Assembly (NCBI RefSeq): GCF_003589595.1
Contig: NW_020654422.1
Location: forward strand, 5,348,647 to 5,412,646
Origin: Hyposmocoma kahamanoa
Lineage: Eukaryota; Arthropoda; Insecta; Lepidoptera; Cosmopterigidae
Direction: 5' to 3'
DNA: 64,000 bases
Shown here: positions 1 to 12,775 of the stretch, piece by piece
How the letters are laid out: the number at the start of each line of letters is the position of its first letter
Position numbering within the stretch: position 1 is the first letter of the stretch
Position numbers and translations under genes: made by a program
Notes under the pieces: model-generated
Told to the model about the DNA's origin: nothing
Databases searched by the model: none
Seen by the model: only the letters and a program-made list of their open reading frames with translations

Positions 1-439
1 TATTTCCATCCTCTAAGAAATATGAAGAGGGTCGCAGACTTCAAAATTTAAATGTCAAAAACTCATTTACATTATTATTCTAAGTTTACATCATAAAAAC
101 AAATAGTATTTTCTTAAATCTAGACGTAGGTAACATTTTGTATATCGTCAGGTTATACATTATATAATTTTACGCACATGTTATAGCAATTCCTTTGAAA
201 ACATGCATTAGTGTATATCCGTCGGCCCAAACGATAGGGATATCGGGTTAAAAAAGGAACATTTTTTTGAAGTAAAAGTAAATAAATAACTATGTTTTTG
301 ACAAAAATAAATACATATCTCGAATAAATATAAGGAAGGAAGGGACAATATTCTTAGTTTTTTAAATAAGGGTAACAGCTATCTCGCATCCAGCACCACA
401 CATCGCCTTTACGCATTTCTTCTGTAAGATAAAAGCTCG
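1..439. other. AT-rich intergenic DNA, no gene seen
   Basis: No open frame with coding character, splice pattern or known repeat was recognised here. Confidence 0.5.
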
Positions 440-612
440 ACATAAGTTGTCAAGTCCCATGTGCCTGTAATTTCACCAGCCCCCCGGCCCCCTTATATTT
501 CAAAACCGGAACGCAATAATGCTCACATTACTGCTTGGCGGCACTGCAAGGTGACAGTACTTCCCTGGACCAACTCTTTCACAAAGAGTTCTACTCAGTT
601 CTACTACTACTA
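440..612 (-). repeat. Interspersed repeat family A, copy 1 (partial)
   Basis: The reverse complement matches the other family A copies near 1797, 12022, 21846, 25236 and 62570. All share a block reading roughly 'GCAGTAGAGCTC ... TTACCTATTTCTGCCGC ... ATTACTGC'. The family looks like a non-autonomous retroelement or LINE 3' tail. The family name is not known to me. Confidence 0.6.
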
Positions 613-1129
613 CAGTTACACAGACAGAATGAAATAAAGTAGTTAATTATTGCATTTTCGTGAAGATAAACAGTTGATTCCCACGACTCATGCTGTGGTA
701 AACCCTCATTTGCATTCCTACATCGCTTCGACGTTCAAACGTAACGTTCCAATTCACGCGAAGGGAAAAAGAAAAGACGGCCTTACGCAGCGCCCTGTCC
801 AGACCGAGCTCCGCATCGGACGTTTCGACAGCGCCTGATTGGGTTCCAGTTTTCTACCAGCGTAACGGGCAAAGAAAAATGCTATTCCAGCTGCTACATC
901 GCTTGATCGCTTCAATGGAAATTCCGTTTCCATTATTTTCACGGTGCTAATTTCAATCGTGTGTTTGCTTTGTGAGTTGTATTTGTTCAATTGGATCTTT
1001 TATTAGTTTTTATTGGCGGCAATCCCAATGGATTACTTAAATTACAGTTATTGACAGCAATAATTTTGCTAAGGTTTTAGTAATCTATCAAAGTTCCTTT
1101 TTCATGTGAATTACTTAGTAGTTTTTTTA

Positions 1130-1262
1130 GTCAATTTAGTGGCAGTGCCCCTCAAATCTTTGCGATTTAAAGCTCTGAGTGGCACTGCAACTGTCAATGA
1201 TCAAGCGTGTCGCTTACCACCAGACGCACTTGTTCGTCTCCTCACTTGGTATATCATAAATA
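1130..1262 (+). repeat. Interspersed repeat family A, 3' fragment
   Basis: Only the 3' part of family A is present: a GAGTGGCACTGCAACTGT block followed by CTTACCACCAGACGCACTTG. The same order occurs at the end of the copies at 1797 and 25236. Confidence 0.6.
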
Positions 1263-1494
1263 AAAAATTAAGAAATAATAAGAATTTTATACAGATTTCG
1301 AAGTTTTTTTCCCAAAAATTTCAATGCAGACGGTAATGTTTTTACACCTAATATTTTTAGCTACAACAACACATAAAATGGTAATAATAGAAACCGATAC
1401 GAAATATTACAGTCCTGCTCTGAAATACAACCAACAACAACTTGGCGTTCATAAAAAAATTTAAAATTTAAAATAACTGACTCCATTCGCTTCA

Positions 1495-1610
1495 CAAAAA
1501 TGGCTACCGGAAACAGGAGGCGGCAGCGTATCCTGTGACGTCACCACGCAGATGTGCGGGCACTTCCGGCCAGTCACATCCGGCCCTCGAAAAGAGATCT
1601 GCTCGCCCTT
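1495..1610. promoter_or_regulatory. GC-rich promoter-like cluster
   Basis: In AT-rich surroundings this segment has AAAATGGC (YY1-like), ACCGGAA and CTTCCGG (ETS-like, both orientations), and a perfect palindromic TGACGTCA (CRE) near 1536. Such clusters are typical of TATA-less housekeeping promoters. No coding exon was found that it could drive inside the window; a gene off the left edge is possible. The assignment is inference from motifs only. Confidence 0.25.
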
Positions 1611-1796
1611 ATCAAATACTATGAGAATCATATTTTCTCAAATATACTGTAGGCGGCTTTGTAGTTTTAATGTAACTAAATGTGGCTTTAAAACCAAAAT
1701 TAATATGTGTTGAAATAAGTTATCTTATTGAATAGAGCTAAAGTGAAACAAAGTTCTTTATTTTGTTATGCTAACACTATAAAGTGTAATTTTGAT

Positions 1797-2085
1797 TTCA
1801 GCTTTGTTAAGAATACTTAGCATAGCTGCAAACTCCTTTGAGAAAAGAGTTCGTCCTGGGAAGTACTGCCATCTTACCTATTTCTGGCGTTTCGGTTTAC
1901 TGGAACATGCGACGTACTCGTATCAACTTATGTCTCAGGGTAACGAGCACAGTAGCACTGCCTCTGAGGCAGATATTTGTGATTTAAAACTTTATGCGAC
2001 ACTGAATTGTTATGAATAGGCGAGTCGCTTACTACCAGGCGCAAAACTTGTTCGTCCCGTTACTTGTTATCATAAAAAAACTTGC
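1797..2085 (+). repeat. Interspersed repeat family A, near full-length copy
   Basis: It is collinear with the copy at 25236..25524 over nearly its whole length, ending in ACCAGGCGCAAAACTTGTTC and an A-rich tail. The 75-codon open frame across it is a by-product of the repeat and not a gene. Confidence 0.65.
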
Positions 2086-2635
2086 ACTAAATTATTATAA
2101 TAAAGACAGTCATAAACCAAATTAGCTGGATAGTGGTAGATGTCATTGTTTAAAAATTACGCAACTAAACACCTCTATGAAAGTCCCTTCGCACTTAGTA
2201 AGGTGTGAACCATTAAGCGAGGAGTAAAATGAAAGGATAATAGATCTGCCCTTAATTATTAATTAATTGTCAACGTCAGAGACAGACGGGACTCGCGCAG
2301 GACACAATGGTCACGGTACGGGACGAGTGGTCATTGTGCACAGAAGATTTCTATGTGTGTACGTTAATGTGGCAAAACCAGTAGATTTCAACTCCTCATC
2401 AAACTATGATACTTGTGTCACAACTAAAAGTGGTTACTTAAAGTAAATTTTGTTTTTAAGAGAATTTAGAAATCTTCATTGAAGCAGTATAGCACTATTA
2501 CTATTAGCAAAAACATGTTTAATTAGAACACTATCGTGAAGAAACAAATTATTTATTTTCATCATATGAAAAATTCAAAAATTTCATTTTTTTTTTAATG
2601 TCAAGATATTTTATTGAGTGCCACCATGATATTCA
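2086..2635. other. Intergenic DNA, no feature seen
   Basis: No repeat or coding signal was recognised. There is an imperfect local inverted repeat around 2308..2341 of no clear meaning. Confidence 0.4.
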
Positions 2636-2985
2636 ATTATTTTTTTGTGAAATTACTCCACTAGTTTTGTTATAATTATTAATATAAAGACCGAACACGT
2701 AGAAAAAATTCCTTAGATCCGGCCTAGTTATAGTAGCATAGCATCTGGCACAGTTAGAAGGATTTTCTTATATTATATATATCTATAGGATCTTTTTATA
2801 TATATTATTATTATTATTTTATATTTGTTTTTTATCTTTGTATTAATAATTACAACAACTCAAAAACTAGTTTTTCTAATTGATTGTAATAATGTTTTAC
2901 TACCATGATATTATTTTTTTTGTGAAATTACGCCACTATTTTGTTATTATTACCTATCAATACAAAAATCAAAGAAAAATTTGTT
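2636..2985 (-). mobile_element. tRNA-derived SINE family B, two degraded copies
   Basis: The 3' part (GTGAAATTACTCCACTAGT, then AGACCGAACAC and TAGATCCGGCC) is the reverse complement of the SINE seen cleanly at 30658..30885. A second, tail-only fragment follows at about 2917..2985. Confidence 0.6.
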
Positions 2986-5567
2986 TGTGTTTGATGGAAT
3001 AATAATTTGAATGCTAAACCCATGCTAAACCAATTTTATTTTTTTATATAAAAGTATGGTACCGCTGTAACGACGCACACAATACCTTAACCCAAGTATT
3101 CGAGCAGTATAATCATTAATTTGCGTTGAAGAAGGGATTCTTTTGATTGGCTTTTATCAAGCGGCGAGTACGATAGTCGTATTGGTTGCAGAGTGAGCCT
3201 CGAGGACCTGACAGGATCGGAAAAAGGAGTCACGAAGCCGTGAATCGCGTTCAAGTGTTTGACCTCAGTTATGAAAGAGGACAAATATAATTGTTGGGAA
3301 GTTTATTTCCTTCCGAAGTAGATAGGAATACCTAAATCTATTCAAACCGTTAAAGAAGTAACTCCTATGTATCAATATACTAGTTACCTTGAACACTATA
3401 TACCTATATAATAGTTCACATTACACTATATACCTACTTAAATGCATGTTAAAATACTTGAAAATACATACTTAACAAAAAACATGGCAACCCGTTTTTA
3501 ATGGGCTTTGTATAAGTTAATTCAACAAGTAAAATATTATAACTTCGTAGTTTAAATTTGTTTTCCTGGCCTGTAATACCCTGAGGTAATAATGTAATCT
3601 GTCGTTGGTTAAAGTTTATTTACCTTACCTCACATATTATTATATCATATTCAGTAACTACCAAAAACATCAAAATCATATTATTTTGGCCCATTCCCCA
3701 TAACTTTTAAAAGTAATTTTCGCTGTTCCAATAAGGGAACACGTCTGAAAATGCTTTGGAAAAGCCTCAACAATGTCGGCATTTGAATAATTGAGTCGGA
3801 CATCTCACGCGGAACATTTCACGGTCCAGTTGCCTTAATGCGAAACGAACTTATTGAATAGGGGCGGAATCCACGGATCCAATAAAAAAGCTGTCAAACC
3901 CATGCATTAAGCGACAAGTGTACGCATGTAATATTTATTTTTCTTATAGTAACACCGCGAAAGGATTAAGTAAATTAATTGAAAGTATTTCTTTATTTTA
4001 TTTATTATGATGTTTTACACGATTTAGATCCTAACAAATTGTTCATTTCCTATGTGAAACAATCGCGAAAATCTAAGACTCGATATATACATAACAGTTA
4101 TTAAAAAATTATGAGGTTGTAGCATTTATTTTGAAGTTTTGATTTCTTAGATAGATACTGTTTTGCAGCCGGTTTTAAATGGACAAATTAAATATTTTTA
4201 CTTTAGTACGGGGTAATAGTCGTATATGGTTTTATGAGCTTTAAGGTCGTCTTCTCTTACTAAAATTACAAAATGGGGATAAACGATGGATACACGCGAT
4301 AAAACAATTTAGTAGGTATTTTCGCACCTATCTTGACGGTTCTAACCCGCCCCGCGCCAGCGCTCGGTGTGTTGTCGTCCATATAAATACGTACACGGAA
4401 TTAGAACTTAAAATTAGACCCGCCGCGGTCCCTCTCTCTGTGTGTTTCACGCTTTAGACCACAATATTGATGTAAAAAAAATAGCTCGGCGGAATTTACG
4501 AGATAAAATTTAAACAAAAATTAAAATTTAAACGTAATATTGTAAATTAATAACAATAATATATTATTATGAATCTAACAAAGATACGACCTTCTAAAAA
4601 TTATTAGAGCTGCAATTTTGAGAGATAGGCTTTCCAACTACTCAATACTATTACGTACGCCATTTATTGCAAAAGATTCAATTTTAGAGTACGAATTCTT
4701 TTTTCTCTTTATCAGAACAAAATCTATGGAAATTCCCAAAATAATTTTTCTATATCTATACACATTTGCTACTCAGCAGTTCTACTCTAACAATTCAAAC
4801 TATTATATCAATGGGGTTATGGAATAAAATACCGGTTTTAACAATACATTGAGAGACACTCAGCACTACCTACCTCTTTAGCTGTTAGCTTCATTTTGTT
4901 GCTATCGAACATGAAATCCGCATTTAAGCGCGGAAAACTGTAATCTAATAATGTGTTTTTGCTAATTTCTTCTTCTCCAAGTTGCCAGTTGAACATTGAT
5001 GAGACGGGAGTTGGATATTGATGTGAAAACTTTAGTTTTCCAAAAGCACTAATCAAGAAATGTTACATGTGAACGCACCCTTATTATTATAACCAACTCA
5101 TGCACTTTGTACTGCTGTTCACAGGAGCAAAGGGTTTAGGTCACAGAAATAATAAATAGACAGTTTATATTATTTTTCAACACATTTACTCTTAGGTACT
5201 AGGCATTACATGCAAAAAACTAGGCTGTATTTTATCATAAGGCCCTATTTAGGCCCTATTTGTATTTCTACAAACTCGCCGAACGGCTTCTAGGCGCACG
5301 GATAACCAGCGGCTTGGTTACTGCCGCGGCTGCCACCCCGCGCTACATTCGCGCAGCGAACTCAAAAAGCCAGTGGACTGTTTGATTTTATTTAAAATAA
5401 AAAAAAAAAATAAAACTGTAGTGTACTGTATTTGACGTGCAAAATACATTTTAAAATACAAACAATAATTATAAAATATCAAATAATTCGTTCATAAATA
5501 AAAAAATAGAAAAAATAGGAAAATGTAAGAATAATAATAATAGAAAAAAAATTAAAACAAATAAGTA
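2986..5567. other. Intergenic DNA, no gene seen
   Basis: The sequence is AT-rich with scattered short open frames lacking coding character. Around 4335..4440 there is a small GC-richer patch with a TATAAATA at about 4382. It could be a weak promoter, but no exon follows it. Confidence 0.4.
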
Positions 5568-8285
5568 AATAATCTCAGTACAGAGTGCTAAAAAAACCGA
5601 CCTCAAAAGTACGTGGAATTACATATAATTACCAAGTTTTATTGAAATCGCTTACCGGAAAGTGCGCAAACCCGGATTCATCCCCTAGTTCGCCACTATA
5701 CGAGTTCTCACTACTAAAAGCATACTGAGAGAGAGAAAAACGCCTTGAATTGGAGAATAGCAAAATCAACCATTAAAATAATTGCATTTATAATAAAATT
5801 TAGGCGCTCAACAGTTGCATTGCATCTGACGACGAGTTGTAGCGGCTTGTACTACCACACTGAGTATTCGGTTCTGGAGGCTAGCGGGATCCGAAGCACA
5901 GTGCACCGCTGGCTGACCATGGGTAGTTGGGGGCCCAAGTAGCGGGAATGCCACCAGTGAAAGGCTGCCCCGCCAGGGCCCTAGTGGTACGAGACGGGTG
6001 TGGCGATACAAGTTAGCAGATTGGGACGAAATGCGCCATTTCTTTGCGCCATATCCCTGGCAGGTGTGCTTTACTGCAGGAGACTAGTCGAGCTGTGCTG
6101 ATGCTGTAGTCGAGGTCTTGCGTTTGGGTATGGAGTATTACATACCATACTCTGATGTACCCAATGAACCCCAAGCTCGTCCATGGTTTAACGCTGATTG
6201 TAGTTGTGCTGAAGCACATAAACAGTCCGCGTGTCAGGGTAGGGCACATGCTCGACTAAGCAAAGCTCCGAGTACTCAGAATTTGAAGAAAGCTTTTAAT
6301 AAGGCCGCCAAGAAGTGCAAAAGCATGTTACGTAGGGTCAAGTTCGACCTGTACGCCGCATAGGGGCCAAGCTTGCCTCTTATCCAGCGGGCAGCAAATC
6401 CTTTTGGTCCCTATACAAAACGGTCGAATATAACTTTTGTCGCCAATCTTTGCCACCTCTGCTGAGGTCGGATGGCTCGCTGGCTCTTACTGCGGAAGAG
6501 AAGGCGAATCTCTTTGCCTCACTCTTTGCAAAGAGTTCGGGTCTGGATGCCGTAGGGAACCTACCACCTACTTTACCTCAGACTGGCTGCTGCACTATGG
6601 CGCCAGTTCGCATACGCCGAAATGATATACTTAGGACTCTGCGAAATCTAGCCGTGAATAAAGCTAGCGGGCCAGATGGAATTCCAGCAATAGTCCTGCG
6701 TAACTGTGCGCCTGAGTTGTCTCCTGTTCTAAGACGCCTACGCCTGTACCGCCTCTCACTTGAGACTGGTGTAGTTCCCAGGTCGTGGAAGCTTGCAAAC
6801 GTGCAACCTGTGCCAAAAAGGTAAGTAGAGCTGACCCTGTCAACTATAGACCTATCTCAGTCACTTTCATACTCTGCAAGACTATGAAACGTGTACTCAA
6901 CAACCGTCTCTTGTCGTACCTTGAAGACAACGACCTCCTCAGTGATCGCCAGTACGGATTCTGACGAGGGTGATCAACTGGGATCAATCTTCTTGTGTAT
7001 GCTTGTCACATATGGAGCGACGCTATAGAAAAGCAGAGTGAAGCACTTGCAGTGTCTTTGGATATTTCTAAAGCCTTTGACAGGGTCTGTTACGCAAAAC
7101 CTTTTAAGTAAGCTTCCCTCTTATGGACTTCCCACTGACCTTTGCAATTGTTTTTCAGATTTCTTGATCGAACGTTCGATTCGAGTGGTCTTAGAAGGCT
7201 ACTCTTCCGAACATATGGCGATAGATTCCTCAGGGTTTCTTTTTTTTTTTTTTCATTTATTTGTGGCAACAAACGGTTTCGTACGGTTTGCAACTCTCTT
7301 TCTGCTGCATATCAATGATATGTTAATTCCAGGTGCCTTTGCGTATGCTGATGATAACACAGTTGAAGATAGGTACTTGACCAATGCAAGGGTCAGTGGA
7401 GAGAAAATCCAGTCTTGCCGAGAGTCCATGGTTAGCCGTTTAGATTGACACTCCAGGCAGTCTTCGATTGGGGCAATGACAATATTGTCAAATTTAACGC
7501 TACTAAAACGCAGGCGTGTCTATTCTCCACAAAACGGAGTCCCTTTGAGCTGACTTCGACTTTTCGTGATATATCCATACCGATAGCCGATTGTTTCCAA
7601 CTACTTGGAATGGATTTGTCGTCCAATATGAACTTCGGCAGATACATTGAATCCATGGCCAAATATGCAGCAAGGAAGCTTGGGATCCTTTCCAGGATGA
7701 GGCGTTACTTTACACCGGGACAGTTACTTCAGCTGTACCCAGCACAAGTCCGATGCCACCTTTGGGATGGCTCTGCTACATATCACTGGCCACTTTGGAT
7801 TCAATTGACAACCGTGCCAATGTCAATTGACAACCGTGGCTTATAGGTGACTCGGAATTAGTAACACCGCCGTAAAGTTGCCTGCATATCGGTATTTTAC
7901 AGGATATATCACGGAGAGTGTGCGATGGAATTACACGATTTAATTCCGCCTTCCCCTTTCCATCACCGAGGGACTAGGCGTAGGCTTGGGTTCCACCCCT
8001 ATGTTATGGATATTCAAAAGATTCGCACGAAGCGTTACGCTTCCACATTTATATGGCGAACGGCTATGGAGTGGAATTCCCTGCCTGCAGACTTGTTCCC
8101 TGAACGTTATAACTTGGGTCTTTTCAAGGCGAGAATGAATAGGCATTATTTCGGTGTGCATGCTCCATCGTCGACCTCACCGTCACTTTCCATCAGGTGA
8201 GATGGAGGTCAAATGCGCACTTATATTTTATAAAAAAAAAACTCGAATTGAGAACCTCCTCCTTTTTTTAAAGTCGGTTAATGAA
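5568..8285 (-). mobile_element. Family C non-autonomous element split by a LINE
   Basis: The two outer parts, 5568..5807 and about 8237..8285, join to match the reverse complement of the intact copy at 19815..20278. The left part opens with AATAATCTCAGTACAG and CTAAAAAAACCGACCTC; the right part carries GAGAACCTCCTCC and AAGTCGGTTAA. A LINE sits between them, so family C is the older insertion. The class of family C is uncertain. Confidence 0.65.
5808..8240 (+). mobile_element. Degenerate CR1/Jockey-type LINE, 5'-truncated
   Basis: Consecutive frames give the end of an endonuclease domain (LADWDEMRHFFAPYPW, about 6015..6063), a linker (6118..6363), reverse transcriptase blocks (ASGPDGIPAIVLRNCAPELS near 6663..6722; DISKAFDRV near 7065; AYADDNT near 7341, the catalytic Y-x-D-D box), and the C-terminal region (7925..8200). 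Frameshifts and stops separate the blocks, so it is dead. It ends in a short A-run at about 8233..8241 and is nested in the family C element. A piece of the same LINE's 3' end is at 33078..33175 on the minus strand. Confidence 0.85.
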
Positions 8286-8684
8286 AATACTAACACAATC
8301 AGACACTTAATAAATTAAATTAAATTTGACAGATACAACATTCACACATGAAAATAATCAAATTTAATAATAACAACAATAACAGTAAATTTAAATTGCA
8401 CTAACCAAATATACACAGATACACAAACAGCCAAACAGCTATTGCGCAAAGCCTACGTCCCGAGATTGCTTTTCAAACAGACACAGAAAACATTTTCGTT
8501 TGAACATTGGTAGTGCTCATGTAGTGCTTGATACACAGCCGTCCGTACAGGCGGAGGTAGATCGTTCCAAATTTATAAATACTAATAATATTCAGTGGCT
8601 CTATGACCTTTAAGTCGGTTTCAATTCATTTATCATTTTTATAAGATAGACTTCTAGATACCATGGCATATACATATAAAAATG
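8286..8684. other. Intergenic DNA, possibly retroelement-derived
   Basis: The minus strand of about 8400..8570 is slightly coding-like but interrupted. I could not assign it. Confidence 0.3.
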
Positions 8685-8840
8685 CAGAAGAAGAAATTCA
8701 AACGCGATGCAAACGCGATGCAAGCGCGCGACTGCATCGATACAAACCAAATTCGCGATTGCATCGCTACACCTGGGCTTTATAGGCGATTGCATCGATG
8801 CAATCGCGCGGTTACATCGATGCACCCGTCTATAAATTGC
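8685..8840. repeat. GCATCGATGCAATCGCG-rich inverted repeat, MITE-like
   Basis: The short words GCGATGCAA, TGCATCGAT and TTGCATCG recur on both strands. The 3' half is bounded by TTTATAGGCG and CGTCTATAAA, which are inverted copies of each other. It resembles the low-complexity subterminal repeats of Harbinger-type MITEs, compare 20644..20971. Confidence 0.4.
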
Positions 8841-9230
8841 TAAAAGTCGCGTGTCACTACTCTTATTTATTCATGTAAAGTCAAAGCAAACATTTTTAAT
8901 GCTTAAAAAAACTTAATAATAAGTGTTATTTTTTATATAAGATTTTGTGTCTGAAATACTAACTAAATCTTTGTAAATATAATACGAATAAACTATAACG
9001 TTTTAAGTCTATTTTTCCTTTTATTTTAACAACCTCGCAAGCGTGATGCAAAACATTGTATGCCACACGGTACAGTTATTACAAACGTTTGAGCCATTAA
9101 ATCTCTCGCCTTCAGCTCGAGCTTTGAATTTGTCCCTCTGTTTATAATTACCTACTTACCGCCCTTGTGACACAAAGTGTTAATATTCATTGTTACAAAT
9201 TACGATTAAGGCTTAAAAAATTTTAAATAA

Positions 9231-9462
9231 AAATGGAAGTAAATATAGCAAATTATGCTACTCCGCGAACCCAGTGAAGGTTAAAATCGTGCAAAATAGC
9301 TGCGCTTGTGTTGAATATTTTTTCATGAAGTCCACCCTTCATCTGTATAAAATAAATAACATAAGCGCAACTACAGTCACAAACACCACAAAATCTCATC
9401 TATTTTGCACGATTTAACCTTCACTAGGTTCGCGGAGTAGCAAATAAATTTACTTCCATTTA
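9231..9462. mobile_element. MITE with terminal inverted repeats of about 65 bp
   Basis: The left arm (9231..9298) and right arm (about 9399..9461) are near-perfect reverse complements, with a core of CTACTCCGCGAACC and AGTGAAGGTTAAA. About 100 bp of unique sequence lies between them. A decayed relative lies at about 31145..31250, and its flank also resembles 9462..9500. Confidence 0.8.
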
Positions 9463-12021
9463 TATTAACATGAACTTCCGCAAAGTAACGCCCGAGTCCA
9501 TTAACTATTATAAATTTCATTATCTTGCTTAAAATGTCTATATTATTTCAAAAATGAAAAGACCCTTAGCGGGGAAATTAGTTCTGAACTAACTGTTGGC
9601 TATCAATCTCATAAAATTGTAGGTAACTTAATTATAAAAGCTCAACTCAAAAATAAATTGCAATTGTGCCATTATTAATTGAGCATTGCATATAGAGCCA
9701 TCAGCTTTAACAGGTAACAAATAATTAAGAAACTCAACACGTAATAAAACTAGAACTAAAATTAGTTTGTGTAAAATCTGTAACTGTAAAAACCCGCCAG
9801 GTTTTGTAGCGAATTACCTATCACTGTGTATTTTTATTTTATTTTGTAAATTTTTCCAGTACAGTTATTAGTAAATACAATTTTTATTGGTAAATTTTAG
9901 TCTTGATCTGAAATTCATAGCCATTTGTAGATATTTGACCAAAAACCTTCGGTATGGCTAGTGAAAATTTAAAAACAAATTTTGTAAAAATAAATTAGGG
10001 CCTATATATAGGTATCTATTTTTTGTTTTACGCACCAAACAAGACAAGTTGATTTCTAATGTTTACTTAATAGAAGTTTACTCAATGTTTTTGATATCTA
10101 TTACAGAGTTCATAGTTTATTGTGGCATTACTATTTTATAATCACATTTGTAGCTTGTTTTCTTTGCAAATATCGTTGTTTGGGAAAAATCAGGAACTGA
10201 TGTCGGAGACGTTACTGTTACTTGGCGGGAGAACAAAATATGTTTCGTAATTTATTGTTTCTATGTTCAGTGGACCGGTTTTTATGCTAAAATAAGTGTG
10301 AAAGCTATGGCTGCGACGTGGTTTGACGCGGACACCCAATTATATATGTATCTACGTGTAAAAGATCAGTGCGGACTTCCCATCGTCTTACTTCTAAAGC
10401 TTGTTAAAAAAACTCCATAAGTACCGGCAAAATTGTTAATAATTTATGTTCATATAACTTATATACTTTTTTTTATCTTAACTTATTGTTTGACTGTTTC
10501 CGCGGCCGACAACTGCCTGAATTTATTCGAAAGTTTCAGAAACTAATTGTTACCTACAATTTAATTTCTTCTTTCATAATATTTACTTTAAAAATTAACC
10601 TAGGAAACTAATTATTTGTATATCAAAAATGAAAAGTGTAATGTTGGGTTAATGAGAAATTTCTATTTTGAAAAATTCTTATTTTTTAGAAAAATAAATA
10701 TTTTTCCGAATATTTTGCCTTCACTTCATTTTTTTTATGGCACCATCAATACATGAAATCTTGAAATGATGATTTTGCCAATGTCACAGTCGAAAGAAAA
10801 AACCATTGAGTTAATAGTTTTCCTAGACATTTTTCTGTATTTTTATTTTTTTCCATCCTCCAAGGTATTTTTTTATTAGAGAGAAGATATAAGATAACTC
10901 GAACACTTATAATATTATGTTCTTCGTTTAGAAACATCTTTTAAAGATTTATTTAACTTGAATTAAAAAATAAAATTGTACAGCTAAAAGCAAGTTAGAG
11001 AAAAACAAGATATAAAATGATAGGATAACAGCAAAATAACTTTTGTAATGACTACATCACTTTCGTTCAGTAACTTAACTTTTGACAGATGTCAACGTCA
11101 AATGTGGAAAAGTATAGGAAAAAAATATTGGAAAAATATCTGGAATGCCAAAAAAACAGTATCCGTAGCATGCATCCAAAACTGCCAGTAATCCATGGCC
11201 TATAAAATAAACATACAAAGTCAAAACAAAAATTTGGTCGTAGGGGTCGTATTATTGGGATGCCGCATTAGATTTTTATAGAGAGATTTATTATACAATT
11301 GTGTTGTGACACCTTAAATGTGTGATTGATTAGTTAATAAAATGTGATATTATCTCGATGTTAACTTTAACTGCACACTCAACGCTGTTTAATTCTGTTA
11401 ACGTAAATATTTGCGGAAACAATGGAACACATTCGGCAACATGATTGGTATGTTTTTATGGATTATTATTGAATCGCAATTAACGCTTTACAACAAGTTA
11501 GGTTACAACTACTTATAGATTTCCAATTTTATATTTTCTTTTCATCTGTTATTCCATTGTACTTTAAACATAACCTGAAAAGCACAACTGCTAATGTACG
11601 AAAACATTTTTGTAGAAATTATATGAAATTATATTTTCTTTTTATGCTTCATATGAAACAGGCTCAGGTAAGAACTACGCTTCGGAATTATTTTCGTATT
11701 TCATAGCTTGCAGTAAAAAACGAGCCTTTATATGAATTATTAATCGCATGTGTACTAAAAGAACATTAACTTATAGACAGTAGCTTACTACAGAATGTTA
11801 TGGAAAAATTGCCCTAACTTACTATAGAAAAGAGGTTCTATGAAAGTTTTATTTTTTAGTTTCTCTTGAAAAATTCTGCCTGTATCTAATCAGTCGCAGG
11901 AGGTACACAATTTTTTTTTAATTTATGTTTTAAGAAAGTTTACATATTTGTTTACATTATTTTAAATCATGACCATGCTGCATGACAAATTTTCCATGTG
12001 GATCATGACTTGATTTATATT
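9463..12021. other. Intergenic DNA, no gene seen
   Basis: This 2.5 kb has no recognised repeat or convincing exon. An ATG at 11422 followed by eight codons and a GTATGT donor was examined and not accepted. Confidence 0.4.
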
Positions 12022-12206
12022 AGTAGCAGTAGAGCTCCTTGTGATCCTTAACTCCTGTTAATCCAGGGATGTACTGTCACCTTACCTATTTCTGCCGCTA
12101 AGCAATAATGATCACATTACTGCATTCCAATTTTGAAGGGAAATTACAGGCACATGAGACTTGTCAGGTTAAAACTCTGGGTAACGGGCGCAGTGGCAGT
12201 GCCGTA
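12022..12206 (+). repeat. Interspersed repeat family A, partial copy
   Basis: It matches family A from the GCAGTAGAGCTCC block through ATTACTGCATTCC to a GTGGCAGTGCC block. Confidence 0.6.
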
Positions 12207-12775
12207 AAAGTAAATTAATTTACAATTCCTTGCAATTCTGTAGCAATTCCACTTATTTTCGTAAAATGGTCCCGAATTCCGATGAATTATATCCAATTTA
12301 ATTCAAAAAAGCAAACCCGTAACTTTACTGATTCTTTTATTTTTGATTTTATAACATTCATAAATGGTTTATTACGAGAATTTAGTGTAAATAAGTATAT
12401 TCATCGATAAAACAACTAGGTACATAAAAAGATAAAATTACCAAGAAACCAAGAATTTTATAAATTATCAATGATTTGGCTGGCAATAAGTTAGAAATTG
12501 TCAACGTCAACAACAAACAATCTCAAATAATGTTCCTAATTCATTTGAAGTGGTTTATATAATGTTTAAAATGTGTTTTTGTGATCAACAACAAAGCTTC
12601 CACTTATGATTCACATAGACTTGATTGGATCAGTTTACAAAGTGTTGTGTTGTTATAATCATCAAATCAATTACTTTGTGAAAATAAAACAAGTAAGTGA
12701 TATAATTGAAGTTCTTTTCATTTATTTTCAAAGCGATATGCTATCATTCTAATAATTAATTTCATATTTTTAGAT

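Noticed and set aside
11422..11447. First coding exon MEHIRQHDW with GTATGT donor
   Set aside because: Joining it in phase to the exon at 12774 creates an immediate stop codon, and no other partner exon was found.
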